Positions 25,130 through 34,766 of a stretch of DNA of 64,000 bases are shown here, one piece after another. The stretch lies in NCBI GenBank assembly GCA_020438295.1, contig JAGQUV010000004.1:1-64000 (forward strand), given 5' to 3'. The notes beneath the pieces were generated by a model. That model did not search any database and had not been told where the DNA came from. It saw only the letters and a list, made by a program, of their open reading frames with translations. The translations under genes were made by a program, and so were the position numbers. The stretch comes from Solirubrobacterales bacterium (GTDB lineage Bacteria; Actinomycetota; Thermoleophilia; Solirubrobacterales; 70-9). Each line of letters opens with the position of its first letter. Position 1 is the first letter of the stretch.

Positions 25130-26320
25130 TTGATCGCCAGCCATGCAAAAACAGTCTTCGCCGTCGCCCTGACGGCGTTTCTCACCGCCTCGGTGCCGGC
25201 GTTCGCGGCGACCACGGCCGGGGGCGGACTGCAGGTTCCCGGCGTCCCCGAGATCAAGAACGTGGTCTGTCTCTCAGGCTGCACCAAGGTCCGGGCGACC
25301 ACTCCCGGCGGCACGATCCAGCTCACCGGCACCGAGATGGACTCGACCAGGCTGGTCAGGTTCGCCGGCAAGACGGGCGCGGTCAAGGTCAAGCCCGACC
25401 TGACCAGTTCGACCAGGGTCGAGGCCACCGTCCCACCGCAGGCGGTCACCGGCAGGGTCCGCGTGGCCACGGTCAGCGGCACGTTCTCGGCCCCGTCGCC
25501 CCAGACCCTCTACGTCGGCCCGGCCGGAAAGGTCACGACCGGCAAGCTCAGCGTGACCGACGCCGCGATCAGCGCGTCCAGGACCTTTCAGTTCGGGGTC
25601 AGGAAACCGACCCTCCGCTACGTGATCTCCGGGGCCCGGCCCTCGTTCGACCTGCGGATCGACGTCGCCAGCAAGTCGGGTGAGGTCGTGCGCAGCCTGT
25701 TTCGCCGGGACGTGGAGTCGGGCTCATCCCAGACGGTGACCTGGAACGGCAAGACCACCGACAAGAAGCCGGCCCCCAATGGCGCCTACAGCTACGTGAT
25801 CCGGGGCGCCGATGGAACTCCCGCTTCGATCTCGGCCCGGATCAGCAGGATCCGCAAGCGGGCCGCCCGGTCGAAAAAGGTCGCCGACCCGTTCAGCTTC
25901 AAGATCTTCGGCTACTCGTTCCCGCTCAGGGGCCCCCACTCCTATGGAGACGGGATCGGCGCCGGCCGCGGTCACCAGGGGGTGGACCTGCTCGCCGACT
26001 GTGGCACGCCGATTGTCGCTGCGCGCGGGGGCACGGTCTACTACAACGACTACCAGGCCGGTGGTGCGGGCAACTACCTGGTGATCAACCTGCGCGGAGC
26101 CGGCAAGCGGAGCCAGGTCTACATGCACATGCCGGTCAGGTCCCGGTTCAAGGTCGGCCAGAAGGTCAAGACCGGACAGCGGATCGGATCGGTCGGCACC
26201 ACGGGACGCAGCACCGCCTGCCACCTTCACTTCGAACAGTGGACCGGGCCCGGCTGGTACCAGGGCGGAACCTTCATGGATCCGCTCGGCGCGCTCAAGC
26301 GCTGGGACCGCTACAGCTGA
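25130..26320 (+). CDS. Secreted M23 peptidoglycan endopeptidase under riboswitch control
   Basis: A 396-aa exported zinc endopeptidase of the LytM/M23 family, expected to cut peptide cross-links in the wall. A signal peptide (residues 1-26, ending VPAFAA) is followed by an IPT/TIG-like Ig domain with a Cys pair (CLSGC), a FlgD-like Ig domain (about 145-220, SSQTVTWNGK, PNGAYSYVI) and the M23 domain. Zinc ligands are visible in GHQGVDLLADCG and HLHFEQW. The TTG at 25130 gives the signal peptide immediately and has a purine-rich AGAGAAAGAG upstream; longer readings would translate the riboswitch. Confidence 0.9.
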   Translation: MIASHAKTVFAVALTAFLTASVPAFAATTAGGGLQVPGVPEIKNVVCLSGCTKVRATTPGGTIQLTGTEMDSTRLVRFAGKTGAVKVKPDLTSSTRVEATVPPQAVTGRVRVATVSGTFSAPSPQTLYVGPAGKVTTGKLSVTDAAISASRTFQFGVRKPTLRYVISGARPSFDLRIDVASKSGEVVRSLFRRDVESGSSQTVTWNGKTTDKKPAPNGAYSYVIRGADGTPASISARISRIRKRAARSKKVADPFSFKIFGYSFPLRGPHSYGDGIGAGRGHQGVDLLADCGTPIVAARGGTVYYNDYQAGGAGNYLVINLRGAGKRSQVYMHMPVRSRFKVGQKVKTGQRIGSVGTTGRSTACHLHFEQWTGPGWYQGGTFMDPLGALKRWDRYS

Positions 26321-26389
26321 CCCGGCGATCGTAGTTGAGCCGGAGCCGGACCGGGCCGGTTCCGACCCGGGAGACTATGATCGCGGACC

Positions 26390-27769
26390 ATGCGCGTCGG
26401 CGAGCTCGGCTTCTGGCACCGTTCGACCGGGGGACCGCCCCGGCCCCGGCCGCCGCTCGACGAATCGATCCGGGCCGACGTAGCGATCGTCGGCGCCGGG
26501 TTCACCGGTCTCTGGACCGCCTACTACCTGAAGCGGGCCGACCCGTCGCTGAACGTGGTGATCCTGGAAAGCGAGTTCGCCGGTTACGGCGCTTCCGGCA
26601 GGAACGGTGGCTGGGTAATGGGCTTCTGCGAGGGTTCGCCGAAGCGGTACGCCAAACGCGGAGGCAGGGCCGGGGTGTTCGCGCTCCAGCAGGAACTGAT
26701 CGGCACGGTCGACGAAATCGGCGCGGTAGTCGAACGCGAACACATCGAGGCCGACTTTCACAAGGGGGGTGGGCTGTCGGTCGCGGTGAACCCCGCCCAG
26801 GAAGGGAGGCTCCGGTCGAGGGTAGAGCGGGCCCGCCGGGAGTGGGGTCTCGGGGAAGCCGACCTCTACCTGCTCGATCGCCGGGAACTGGAGACCCGGA
26901 TCCGGGTTGCCGGGGGCCGGTGCGCCTCCTACACACCGCACATGGCCAGGGTCAACCCCGGAAAACTGGTAAACGGTCTCGCCGATCTGGTGGAGAGCCT
27001 GGGGGTGTCCATCCATGAGTCCACCCGGGTCGGAGAGATCCGGCCGCACGAGGCGATCGCCGAGCGGGGCACGGTGAGCGCCGAATGGGTGGTCAGGGCG
27101 ACCGAGGGCTACACCGCGAGCCTGCGCGGTCAGGGTCGGGAACTGGTGGCGCTGAACAGCTCGATGATCGTGACCGAGCCGCTCACCGAGGCCGCCTGGG
27201 AAGAGATCGGCTGGAACGGCTACGAAACGGTCGGCGACAACGCCAACGTCTACATCTACTCACAGCGCACCGCCGACGGCCGGATCGCGATCGGCGGCCG
27301 CGGCGTTCCGTACCGGTTCGGCTCGCAGCCCGACTTCGGCGCCAAAACCGCCGACGTGACCGTGAAGTCGCTCAAGGCAAAACTGGATTCGCTGTTCCCG
27401 GCGGCCACCCGGGCCGGGGTCGACCATGCCTGGTCCGGAGTGCTGGGGGTACCGCGCGACTGGTGCGTCAGCGTGGACGCCGACCCCGCGACCGGGCTGG
27501 CCCGCGCCGGGGGATACACCGGCCAGGGGGTGGCCGCCGCCAACCTGGCCGCAAGGATCCTGCGTGACCTGCTGCTCGGGCGGAAGACGGAGCTGACCGG
27601 GCTCCCCTGGGTCGGGCACCGTCCTCCCCGGTGGGAAGTGGAACCGCTCCGTTTTGCCGCGATCCACTCGATCCACGCGCTGTACGGCCAGGCCGACAGG
27701 ATCGAGGCCCACACCGGCAGGCCGTCGCTGCTGGCCCGGACCGTCGATTCAGTCTCCGGCCGCCACTAG
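26390..27769 (+). CDS. FAD-dependent amine/amino-acid oxidase (DAO family)
   Basis: A 459-aa flavoprotein of the D-amino-acid oxidase/glycine oxidase superfamily, close in layout to gamma-glutamylputrescine oxidase. The dinucleotide-binding motif VAIVGAGFTGLWTAYYL starts at residue 31, followed by the ESEFAGYGASGRNGGWV flavin loop typical of PuuB-like enzymes. The C-terminal flavin motif is GGYTGQGVAAANLAARIL. A C-terminal extension beyond residue 405 is rich in Arg and Trp. It stands alone between the M23 gene and convergent guaA. The amine substrate is unknown. Confidence 0.85.
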   Translation: MRVGELGFWHRSTGGPPRPRPPLDESIRADVAIVGAGFTGLWTAYYLKRADPSLNVVILESEFAGYGASGRNGGWVMGFCEGSPKRYAKRGGRAGVFALQQELIGTVDEIGAVVEREHIEADFHKGGGLSVAVNPAQEGRLRSRVERARREWGLGEADLYLLDRRELETRIRVAGGRCASYTPHMARVNPGKLVNGLADLVESLGVSIHESTRVGEIRPHEAIAERGTVSAEWVVRATEGYTASLRGQGRELVALNSSMIVTEPLTEAAWEEIGWNGYETVGDNANVYIYSQRTADGRIAIGGRGVPYRFGSQPDFGAKTADVTVKSLKAKLDSLFPAATRAGVDHAWSGVLGVPRDWCVSVDADPATGLARAGGYTGQGVAAANLAARILRDLLLGRKTELTGLPWVGHRPPRWEVEPLRFAAIHSIHALYGQADRIEAHTGRPSLLARTVDSVSGRH

Positions 27770-27799
27770 TAACCCGGGCCGGGCCGGTTCTGGGCCGGC

Positions 27800-29347
27800 C
27801 TACTCCCACTCGATCGTCGATGGCGGCTTCGAAGAGATGTCGAGCGCGACCCGGTTGACCCCGGACACCTCGTTGATGATCCGGTTCGAGACCTTCTCCA
27901 GCAGGTCATACGGCAGCCGGGCCCAGTCGGCGGTCATCGCGTCTTCGGAGGTGACCGCCCTGATCACGATCGGGTAGGCATAGGTGCGGCCGTCCCCCTG
28001 GACCCCGACCGAGCGGATCGCCGGCAGAACGCAGAACGACTGCCAGAGCGAACGGTAGAGGTTGCCGGCCCTGATCTCCTCCTGGAGGATGTGGTCGGCG
28101 GCACGCAGGATGTCGAGCCGCTCGCGGTTGACCTCGCCACCGACGATCCGGATCCCGAGCCCAGGGCCCGGGAACGGCTGGCGCCAGACCATGCGGTCGG
28201 GTAGGCCCAGCTCGGTGCCTACCGCGCGCACCTCGTCCTTGAACAGCATCCGTAAGGGCTCGACCAGCTCGAAATCGAGGTCCTCGGGCAGCCCGCCGAC
28301 GTTGTGGTGAGACTTGATCGTGGCGGCGTGGTCGCTGCCGCCGGACTCGATCACGTCCGAGTAGAGCGTGCCCTGGACCAGGTAGTCGACGTCGGTGAGC
28401 TTGGTCGCCTCCTCCTCGAAGACCCGGATGAATTCCTCGCCGATGATCTTGCGTTTGGTCTCGGGTTCGGTCACTCCGGCCAGGCGCTCCAGAAACCGCT
28501 GCTCGGCGTCGACGTGGACCAGCGGGATGCCGAACTGGCCGAACGCCTCGACCACCTGCTCGGCCTCGTTCGAACGCATCAACCCGTGATCGACGAATAC
28601 GCAGGTCAGGTTCTCGCCGATCGCCTCGTGCACTAGCTTTGCCGCGACCGACGAATCGACTCCACCCGACAGACCGCAGATCACCTTGCCGTCGCCGACT
28701 TGGTCCCTGATCGCCTCGACCTGCTCGGCGACGACCGAAGCAGGGTTCCACTGCTGCTCACAACCGGCGACCTCACGCAGGAACCGGTTGAGCACCTCGG
28801 TGCCGTACGGGGTGTGGACGACCTCCGGGTGGAACTGGATGCCGTAGAGGCCCTGCTCCGACGATTCCAGGGCGGCCACCGGCGAGCCGGGTGAGGCCGC
28901 GATCGGGCTGAAGCCCGGAGGGGCCTCGGTGACCGAATCGCGATGGCTCATCCAGCAATGCTGTTCGGTCGGCAGGCCTCCGAGCAACATTCCGCCGTCA
29001 CCGATCACGGTCAGGTCGGTCCTCCCGAACTCCCCCGATTCGGCCGCCTCGACCTTCCCGCCGAGCGCTTTCGCCATGGCCTGCATGCCGTAGCAGATCC
29101 CCAGGACGGGGACCCCCAGTTCGATCAGCTGCTCCGGGAAGGCCGGGGCCCCGGGGTCGTGGACCGAGGCCGGGCCGCCGGAAAGGACCAGGGCCTTCGG
29201 GCTACGCCGGACAATCGTCTCGATCGGGGCCGTGGCCGGGAGGAGCTCGGCAAAAACGCCGCATTCACGGATGCGGCGGGCGATCAGCTGGGAGTACTGA
29301 CCCCCGAAATCGAGGACCAGGACCTCTTCGATTGTGGCGACCGACAT
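27800..29347 (-). CDS. guaA: GMP synthase (glutamine-hydrolysing)
   Basis: A 515-aa enzyme that converts XMP to GMP with ATP and glutamine. The N-terminal class I amidotransferase has [15 protein letters not shown], the nucleophile in GICYGMQ and the catalytic His in [11 protein letters not shown]. The ATP-pyrophosphatase loop is [14 protein letters not shown], and the C-terminal dimerisation domain ends [13 protein letters not shown]. Its ATG overlaps the guaB3 stop (TGATG), so the two guanine-nucleotide genes are coupled. Confidence 0.97.
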   Translation of the reverse strand: MSVATIEEVLVLDFGGQYSQLIARRIRECGVFAELLPATAPIETIVRRSPKALVLSGGPASVHDPGAPAFPEQLIELGVPVLGICYGMQAMAKALGGKVEAAESGEFGRTDLTVIGDGGMLLGGLPTEQHCWMSHRDSVTEAPPGFSPIAASPGSPVAALESSEQGLYGIQFHPEVVHTPYGTEVLNRFLREVAGCEQQWNPASVVAEQVEAIRDQVGDGKVICGLSGGVDSSVAAKLVHEAIGENLTCVFVDHGLMRSNEAEQVVEAFGQFGIPLVHVDAEQRFLERLAGVTEPETKRKIIGEEFIRVFEEEATKLTDVDYLVQGTLYSDVIESGGSDHAATIKSHHNVGGLPEDLDFELVEPLRMLFKDEVRAVGTELGLPDRMVWRQPFPGPGLGIRIVGGEVNRERLDILRAADHILQEEIRAGNLYRSLWQSFCVLPAIRSVGVQGDGRTYAYPIVIRAVTSEDAMTADWARLPYDLLEKVSNRIINEVSGVNRVALDISSKPPSTIEWE

Positions 29348-30552
29348 CAGTCGTCGGCCACCCCGACTCCCGCAGATACGGCCGCCCGGCCATTCGACCC
29401 CATTCCCACCGACTGCTCGTTCTGAAGCTTCTTGCCCTCGCTCATCAGGGCCGGGGCGACCATCACCTCGGCCCGCTGGAACGAGCGGATGTCCTCGTAG
29501 CCGCAGGTGGCCATCGAGGTCTTCAACGCGCCCATCAGGTTGAAGGTGCCGTCGTTCTCATGCGCCGGACCGAGCAGGATCTCTTCCATCGTGCCGTCCT
29601 GAACGGTCGCAACCCGGGTCCCCCGCGGCAGCGACGAATGGAAGGTCGCCATGCCCCAGTGGTATCCGCGACCCGGTGCCTCCTTGGCCCGGGCCAGCGG
29701 CGAGCCGATCATCACCGCGTCGGCTCCGCAGGCGATCGCCTTCGAGATGTCGCCGCCGGTGCGCATGCCGCCGTCGCCGATCACGTTCACGTACTCGCCG
29801 GTCTCCAGCATGTGCTGCGAGCGCGCCGCGGCCACGTCGGCGATCGCGGTCGCCTGCGGGACGCCGATGCCGAGTACGCCGCGGGTCGTGCAGGCGGCTC
29901 CCGGGCCGACCCCGACCAGCACGCCGACCGCGCCGGTCCGCATCAGGTGCAGCCCGGTCGAGTACGAGGCGCAGCCACCGACCACGGTCGGCACCGGCAC
30001 CTCGGCGATGAACTCCTTCAGGTTGAGCGGTTCGACCGTGGTCGAAACGTGCTCGGCCGAGATCACGGTGCCCTGGATCACCAGGATGTCGAGTCCGGCC
30101 TCTACCGCCACTTCGTACTGCTCGCGAACTTTCTGCGGCGTGAGCGAGCCGCAGACCACCGCTCCTTCGGACTTGATCTCGGCCACCCGCTGGGCGATCA
30201 GCTCCGGCTTGACCGGGGTCTCGTAGATCTCCTGCATCAGCTTGGTCGCTACCTCGCGCGGCGATTTCGAGATCTTCTCGAGCTGGGCTTCGGCATCCTC
30301 GAAGCGGGTCCAGATGCCCTCGAGGTTGAGAACGCCGAGGCCGCCGAGCCGGTGCGCCAGGACGGCCGTCTCCGGACTGACCACGCCGTCCATGGCGGCC
30401 GCCAGCAGCGGAAGGTCGAAGCGGTACGGACCCAGCGTCCAGCTGATGTCGATGTCGTCGGGATCCCGGGTACGACGAGACGGCACGATCGCTACATCAT
30501 CGAACCCGTAAGCGCGTCGGCCCTTCTTGCCTCGGCCGATCTCAATTTCCAA
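29347..30552 (-). CDS. guaB3: GuaB3-family IMP dehydrogenase-related protein
   Basis: A 401-aa TIM-barrel protein of the IMPDH/GMP reductase superfamily without the CBS pair of ordinary GuaB. The catalytic cysteine loop is [13 protein letters not shown], the phosphate-binding [26 protein letters not shown] is present (seen as two neighbouring motifs), and the flap has [14 protein letters not shown]. These match the actinobacterial GuaB3 group. The TTG start is supported by GGAGG six bases upstream. It is the first gene of the guaB3-guaA pair. Whether it oxidises IMP or acts otherwise cannot be told from sequence. Confidence 0.9.
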   Translation of the reverse strand: MEIEIGRGKKGRRAYGFDDVAIVPSRRTRDPDDIDISWTLGPYRFDLPLLAAAMDGVVSPETAVLAHRLGGLGVLNLEGIWTRFEDAEAQLEKISKSPREVATKLMQEIYETPVKPELIAQRVAEIKSEGAVVCGSLTPQKVREQYEVAVEAGLDILVIQGTVISAEHVSTTVEPLNLKEFIAEVPVPTVVGGCASYSTGLHLMRTGAVGVLVGVGPGAACTTRGVLGIGVPQATAIADVAAARSQHMLETGEYVNVIGDGGMRTGGDISKAIACGADAVMIGSPLARAKEAPGRGYHWGMATFHSSLPRGTRVATVQDGTMEEILLGPAHENDGTFNLMGALKTSMATCGYEDIRSFQRAEVMVAPALMSEGKKLQNEQSVGMGSNGRAAVSAGVGVADD

Positions 30553-30616
30553 TTAGGTCCTCCAGGGCTGCGGTTGAAAGGGGCAGGCTACTCACGCCGT
30601 CGGACGATTCTAGTAG

Positions 30617-30635
30617 GGCTGCGCCTTCGGCAGCC
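30617..30635 (-). terminator. Weak hairpin after the PfkB-family kinase gene
   Basis: GGCTGC and GCAGCC form a 6-bp stem round a seven-base loop, starting 10 bases after the kinase stop. No clear U-tract follows. It lies between the kinase and guaB3. Confidence 0.35.
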
Positions 30636-30644
30636 TGCCCGGAC

Positions 30645-31601
30645 TCAGACCCCGGCCGGGGTCTCGACGCGGCGCACTTCGACGCTGTCGAGCAGGCTTT
30701 CCGCCCGTGCGCGATCCAGCCGGCCGGCGCCGAGATGCTGGGTCGACTCGGCCCCGCACGCCACCGCGTAGGCCAGGCAGCGCTCCGGGCTGAGCCCGTC
30801 GAACAGCGCCGCCGTGTAACCGGCGACGAACGCGTCGCCGGACCCCACCGTCGAGATCGGCTCGAGAGGATCGATCGTCACTTCCAGCATCCGCTGCTCG
30901 ACGCCCTCGCCGACTATCGCGACGCAACCGTCGGGCAGGGTGATGGCCGCCTCCGCGGGGCCCAGTGCTACCAGCTCCCTGAGAACCGAGAACAGTTCCT
31001 CGCGCGACTCGAACTCGTGCCCGACCAGCTCCTCGGCCTCCGACTTGTTGGGCGTGATCATCTGCGGTCCGGCACGCATGCCGGCCGACATCGGCTCTCC
31101 TTCGGAGTCGAGCAGCACCGGTATCCCGCGGCTGCGCATGGTCGCCACCAGCTGCGCGTAGAACTCGTTCTCCACCCCGGGCGGCAGGCTCCCGGCCAGC
31201 ACACAGAGCCTGGCTCCCCCGGCCAGGTATTCGATCCGCTCGATGAACCGCTCGACCTCCTCGGGGTAGACGGTCGGCCCGCGCTCGTTGATCTCGGTCT
31301 GCTCGCCCGATGTCGGATCGATCACCGCCAGGTTGTTCCGGGTCTCGCCGGAGATCCGGATGAAGTCGGTCAACAGCGACTCCTCCGAGAGCTGGTCCAG
31401 CACCCGTTCCCCGGTCGGGCCGCCGACCAGCCCGGTAGCGATCACCGGCCGGCCGAGCAACCCGAGGGCCCTCGCCACGTTGATCCCCTTGCCGCCCGGC
31501 ACGGTGCGGCTCTCGACCGAGCGGTGGCGGTATCCCCGGTTGAAATTGGGTACCGCGACGGTCCGGTCGATCGCTGCGTTCAGCGTGACCGAAATGATCA
31601 T
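30645..31601 (-). CDS. 1-phosphofructokinase-family hexose kinase
   Basis: A 318-aa PfkB/ribokinase-fold sugar kinase. It starts MIISVTLNAAIDRTV and has the PGGKGINVARALGLLG N-terminal signature, typical of FruK/LacC. The catalytic motif near residue 245 is STVGSGDAFVAGYTAAL. No PTS or fru regulator gene is nearby, so 1-phosphofructokinase, 6-phosphofructokinase or tagatose-6-phosphate kinase activity remain possible. The ATG overlaps the dacC stop as ATGA. Confidence 0.85.
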   Translation of the reverse strand: MIISVTLNAAIDRTVAVPNFNRGYRHRSVESRTVPGGKGINVARALGLLGRPVIATGLVGGPTGERVLDQLSEESLLTDFIRISGETRNNLAVIDPTSGEQTEINERGPTVYPEEVERFIERIEYLAGGARLCVLAGSLPPGVENEFYAQLVATMRSRGIPVLLDSEGEPMSAGMRAGPQMITPNKSEAEELVGHEFESREELFSVLRELVALGPAEAAITLPDGCVAIVGEGVEQRMLEVTIDPLEPISTVGSGDAFVAGYTAALFDGLSPERCLAYAVACGAESTQHLGAGRLDRARAESLLDSVEVRRVETPAGV

Positions 31602-32878
31602 CCCTGTCTCCGTGGCAAGCGCTCCAACCTCTTCTGCATCTCCTTCGACTGGTGACGTCTGAGCACCAGGTACAGCCCGATTATTACCGACAGCAGCACC
31701 GCGAGCGAGGCCAGGGCGACCGGCAGCCGGCTCCGGGCCTTTTCCAGCAGGGTCGGCTCGGCGACCCGACGCGCCGCCACCAGCCGTACGACCGCGATCC
31801 GTTCACCGTCCAGCGTGGTCACCGCCCGGCCGACCGGGGCCCCCTTGCGGATCGGCCCCGTCACCTGATCCGGGACCAGGAACCGGGTGACCAGCCTCTC
31901 CCCCTTCCGGACCCCGATCCGGACCGGCCGTCGCGAGACCAGGCCGAGATCGTCGTCGCTGTACCTGACCGGAACCCGGGCCACCTTGGTACCCGGGCGG
32001 ATCGGAACCCGTTTGGTGTATAGCGAGAACCCGTAGTCGAGCAGCCGGACCGACTCACCGTCGCGCGCTGCCTCGCTGGCGGTCCCCATCACCGCCCCGA
32101 TCAGCTCGGTCGCCTTCCGGCGCCCGTCGGAAGCCAGCACGTAACCGGCTCCGAACGTATGGCCCGTCTTGATCCCTTTCGCCCACTCGTTGTCGAGCAC
32201 GAAGTCGTTGGTCGACTCGATCTCGACCGGCGGGCTGTAACTGTTCAGTTTCGCCGACCTCGCCGATGCGATCGGCCGGAACCGGGGGATCTGCATCAGG
32301 GCCCGGCCCAGCTTGGTCAGGTCGTGTGCGCTCGAATACTGGGCCGCCCCGTCGAGCCCGACCGGGTCCCGGTAGTGCGTGTCCTTCAGACCGAGCCGGC
32401 GGGCGGTGCGATTCATCTTGTTCACGAATGAATCGACCGAGCCCGAGTCGGCGACGGCCAGGGTAACGGCGGCGTCGTTGCCGCTCAACAGGATCAACCC
32501 GTACAGCAGGTCCCGGACCGAGACCTTCTGGCCGGCCTCGAGACCCATCAGCGACTCACCCGGGATCGGCTGGTACGGAGCGGCCTTGACCATCATCCGC
32601 GGCGGCAGGTCGCGGATCGCGAGGTACGCGGTCATCATCTTCGTCGTGCTGGCCATCGGCAGGCGCCGCTTCTGCGCCCGACCGGCGAGCGTCTCACCGG
32701 TCCGCGCGTCGATCAGCGCCCAGGCCCTGGCCTCAAGCTTCGGCGGCGCCGCGGCCGCGGCCGGGACCGCGGAGAGGCCGCAGCAACAGAGCGCGAGCAG
32801 GGCAGAGACGAGCCCCAGAGACCAGATCCGGGCCCGCCTCGACCGGCCGTCGGCGAATCCGGGCGCCGCCGGGGTCAA
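31598..32878 (-). CDS. dacC: D-alanyl-D-alanine carboxypeptidase (PBP5-like, S11)
   Basis: A 426-aa penicillin-binding protein that trims the terminal D-Ala of peptidoglycan pentapeptides. A signal peptide (about 18-44) is followed by the S11 domain with S77 and K80 in STTK, S132 in SGN and the KTG triad in GIKTGHTF. A beta-rich C-terminal domain and a final membrane helix (about 388-408) with a basic tail anchor it outside the membrane. The TTG start overlaps the LysM stop as TTGA. Confidence 0.92.
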   Translation of the reverse strand: MTPAAPGFADGRSRRARIWSLGLVSALLALCCCGLSAVPAAAAAPPKLEARAWALIDARTGETLAGRAQKRRLPMASTTKMMTAYLAIRDLPPRMMVKAAPYQPIPGESLMGLEAGQKVSVRDLLYGLILLSGNDAAVTLAVADSGSVDSFVNKMNRTARRLGLKDTHYRDPVGLDGAAQYSSAHDLTKLGRALMQIPRFRPIASARSAKLNSYSPPVEIESTNDFVLDNEWAKGIKTGHTFGAGYVLASDGRRKATELIGAVMGTASEAARDGESVRLLDYGFSLYTKRVPIRPGTKVARVPVRYSDDDLGLVSRRPVRIGVRKGERLVTRFLVPDQVTGPIRKGAPVGRAVTTLDGERIAVVRLVAARRVAEPTLLEKARSRLPVALASLAVLLSVIIGLYLVLRRHQSKEMQKRLERLPRRQG

Positions 32879-33198
32879 CGAAGCTTCAGCTCTTGACCGG
32901 CCTGAAGGGCCTGAGGGTCGATGCTGGGGTTGAGCCGCACGATCTGTTCGATCGGCACCCCGGTCTTCTCCGAGATCCCGGTCAGTGTGTCGCCGGCCTT
33001 GACTTCATAGCTCTTCTGGCGGTTGCGGGTCGCCTTGTTGCTCTTCTTCTGTTTCGCCTTTGCCGACTGGGTGGTCCCCGAGTCGGAGCCGTCTCCGCCA
33101 TCGGAAACCGACCCGGCCAGCACGATGACCGCGACCACGGCCGCCGCCAGCGCTAGCACGGCGGCTATTCGGGATATGGTCGATCGTTTCCGGTTCAT
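32875..33198 (-). CDS. Membrane-anchored LysM protein
   Basis: A 107-aa protein has a basic start, one transmembrane segment (about 11-31), a Gly/Asp/Ser and Lys-rich linker, and a C-terminal LysM domain (YEVKAGDTLTGISEKTGV, ending LQAGQELKLR). LysM binds N-acetylglucosamine in the wall. The ATG at 33198 has AGAGG at good spacing; a TTG two codons upstream is possible. It is coupled by TTGA to the carboxypeptidase, so both probably act on nascent peptidoglycan. Confidence 0.87.
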   Translation of the reverse strand: MNRKRSTISRIAAVLALAAAVVAVIVLAGSVSDGGDGSDSGTTQSAKAKQKKSNKATRNRQKSYEVKAGDTLTGISEKTGVPIEQIVRLNPSIDPQALQAGQELKLR

Positions 33199-33281
33199 CC
33201 TCAACCTCTACCTCTGGCGGCCGGGCAATGGTACAGAGCGGGCCGACCGACGCCGTCCCGGCAACGACCCCCGGGCCGCTG

Positions 33282-34166
33282 TCATCCCGATACGTCCCAG
33301 ACTGCCCGACGGAGTTCGTCGGCCGCGGCCGCCGGATCGGCCGCGCCGACGATCGAGCGCGAGGCGGCGATGATCGCGGCCGCCCGCCCCGGACCGAAAG
33401 CCGGCCCGAGCTCCTCCGGCCTGCCGCCCTGGGCCCCGACCCCCGGTACCAGGAAAACCGAGTCGGGCATCAGCGAACGCAGCCGCTCGATGTGACCCGG
33501 AGCCGTGGCCCCGACCACGGCTCCGGCCCCGCTCAGGCCCGACTCCGTTCCGGCCAGCTCTGGTCCGAAGCCGGCGACCATGCGGGCAAGCTGTTCGTGC
33601 AACGGTCGATCGCCGGCCGACAGGTCCTGGACGTCCGCGGCGCCCGGATTGCTGGTACGGACCAGGAAGAAGACGCCCGCGCCGGCCTGCTCGGCGGCCG
33701 ACACCAACGGCTCCATCGCATCTTCGCCGAGCAGGGGGTTGGCCGTGAACGCATCGGCCCCTAGCCCGGGAACTTCCCCCCACGGTGTACCGGTGCGGCC
33801 GACCATCGCCTGGCCGTACGCCGTGGCGGACACGGGTACGTCTCCGCGTTTGCCGTCGGCGATGACCAGTAGCCCGGCGTCCCGGGCCACCTCGCAGACC
33901 TCCTCCAGCGCCCGCCAGCCCGGCCACCCCAGGCGCTCGAAGCAGGCCAGCTGCGGCTTGACCGCGATGCAGAATGCCCCGGCTCGCTCGATCAGGATCC
34001 GGCAGTGGGCGGAGACGGCCGCCGCCGCCTGCTCGGCGGTCGTACCGGTGTAGTCGCCGGACGCCGCTTCCCGGCTCAGATCGGCGGGGTCCGGGTCGAG
34101 CCCGAGGCAGATCTGGCTGCGGCGCTCTTCAACGAGCGCCGCAGCTCGATCGATGAAACGACTCAG
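33282..34166 (-). CDS. pyrF: Orotidine-5'-phosphate decarboxylase (type 2), probable CTG start
   Basis: A 294-aa enzyme for the last step of UMP synthesis. ICLGLDPDP at residue 19 is the type 2 N-terminal motif, VKPQLACFE near 75 supplies the substrate lysine region, and the catalytic lysine is in VIADGKRGD near 106. LVPGVGAQGG closes the barrel. The first ATG, GTG or TTG in frame is GTG at 33890, which would remove the first 92 residues including the substrate motifs. A CTG at 34166 overlaps the hup stop (CTGA) at the expected family start (LSRFIDRAAALVEER). Confidence 0.9.
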   Translation of the reverse strand: MSRFIDRAAALVEERRSQICLGLDPDPADLSREAASGDYTGTTAEQAAAAVSAHCRILIERAGAFCIAVKPQLACFERLGWPGWRALEEVCEVARDAGLLVIADGKRGDVPVSATAYGQAMVGRTGTPWGEVPGLGADAFTANPLLGEDAMEPLVSAAEQAGAGVFFLVRTSNPGAADVQDLSAGDRPLHEQLARMVAGFGPELAGTESGLSGAGAVVGATAPGHIERLRSLMPDSVFLVPGVGAQGGRPEELGPAFGPGRAAAIIAASRSIVGAADPAAAADELRRAVWDVSG

Positions 34167-34441
34167 CCCTTGACCGCCTTCTTCAGCGCCGATCCGGCCG
34201 AGAAACGCGGGACCTTGCCGCCGGCGATGGTGATCCTCTCACCGGTTCGGGGGTTCACGCCCTGACGAGCACTCCGCTCGGCCACATGGAACTTGCCGAA
34301 GCCGGTGAAGTTCACCTCGCCTCCGCCAACCAGGGTGTCGGTGATCGCATCGAGGACCGCGTCAACCGCTTCGGCGGCGGCCTTCTTGCTCTCGATCCGA
34401 TCGTCTCCGGCAACCTTCTCTAGGAACTCAGCTTTGGTCAC
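34163..34441 (-). CDS. hup: HU-family DNA-binding protein
   Basis: A 92-aa histone-like protein that bends and compacts DNA. It starts MTKAEFLEKVA and has the dimer core GEVNFTGFGKFHV and the DNA-binding arm ARQGVNPRTGE, ending KKAVKG. It lacks the long Lys/Ala tail of mycobacterial HU. The start is GTG with GAGGAGG upstream. It is coupled to pyrF through CTGA, an uncommon partnership. Confidence 0.94.
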   Translation of the reverse strand: MTKAEFLEKVAGDDRIESKKAAAEAVDAVLDAITDTLVGGGEVNFTGFGKFHVAERSARQGVNPRTGERITIAGGKVPRFSAGSALKKAVKG

Positions 34442-34562
34442 GTCAGTAGTCCTCCTCGGTGATTAGGGAATGGCGGTAACGTAACACCGCATTCGGATGC
34501 CGTTTCTGCCACTTCGAGCAAGTTCCCGCAAAGAGCGGAGTGCGTAAGTCCGCGAACCCGGC

Positions 34563-34766
34563 TCAGCTGCGCTCGATCAGTGAATCGGCCGCCGCGTTGA
34601 TCGCCTCGGCCGCACTGCCGTCCATCGGCAGATCGACCCCTTCTCCGCTCTGGTACTGGATTCGGATGTAGGACCTGCGGAGGTGCCGGCGGCGGCGGCG
34701 GTACGCCGAAGCCTCGTTGGTGTACGCGCCGACCTTGTCCAGGAGCACCCGGTGCGGCTTAAGCAT
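34563..34766 (-). CDS. Small basic protein of unknown function
   Basis: A 67-residue protein has an Arg-rich centre (RRRRRHLRRSY) after a predicted helix and an Ala-rich amphipathic helix at the C-terminus. No family is recognised. The ATG overlaps the stop of the upstream gene by eight bases (GATGCTTAA), so it is probably translated with it. The basic patch may bind nucleic acid or acidic partners; this is inference. Confidence 0.55.
   Translation of the reverse strand: MLKPHRVLLDKVGAYTNEASAYRRRRRHLRRSYIRIQYQSGEGVDLPMDGSAAEAINAAADSLIERS

Noticed and set aside
27782-27800. A GGCCGG/CCGGCC stem as a bidirectional terminator between the amine oxidase and guaA.
   Set aside because: The stem is only six pairs, overlaps the guaA stop codon region and has no U-tract, so it was not listed.
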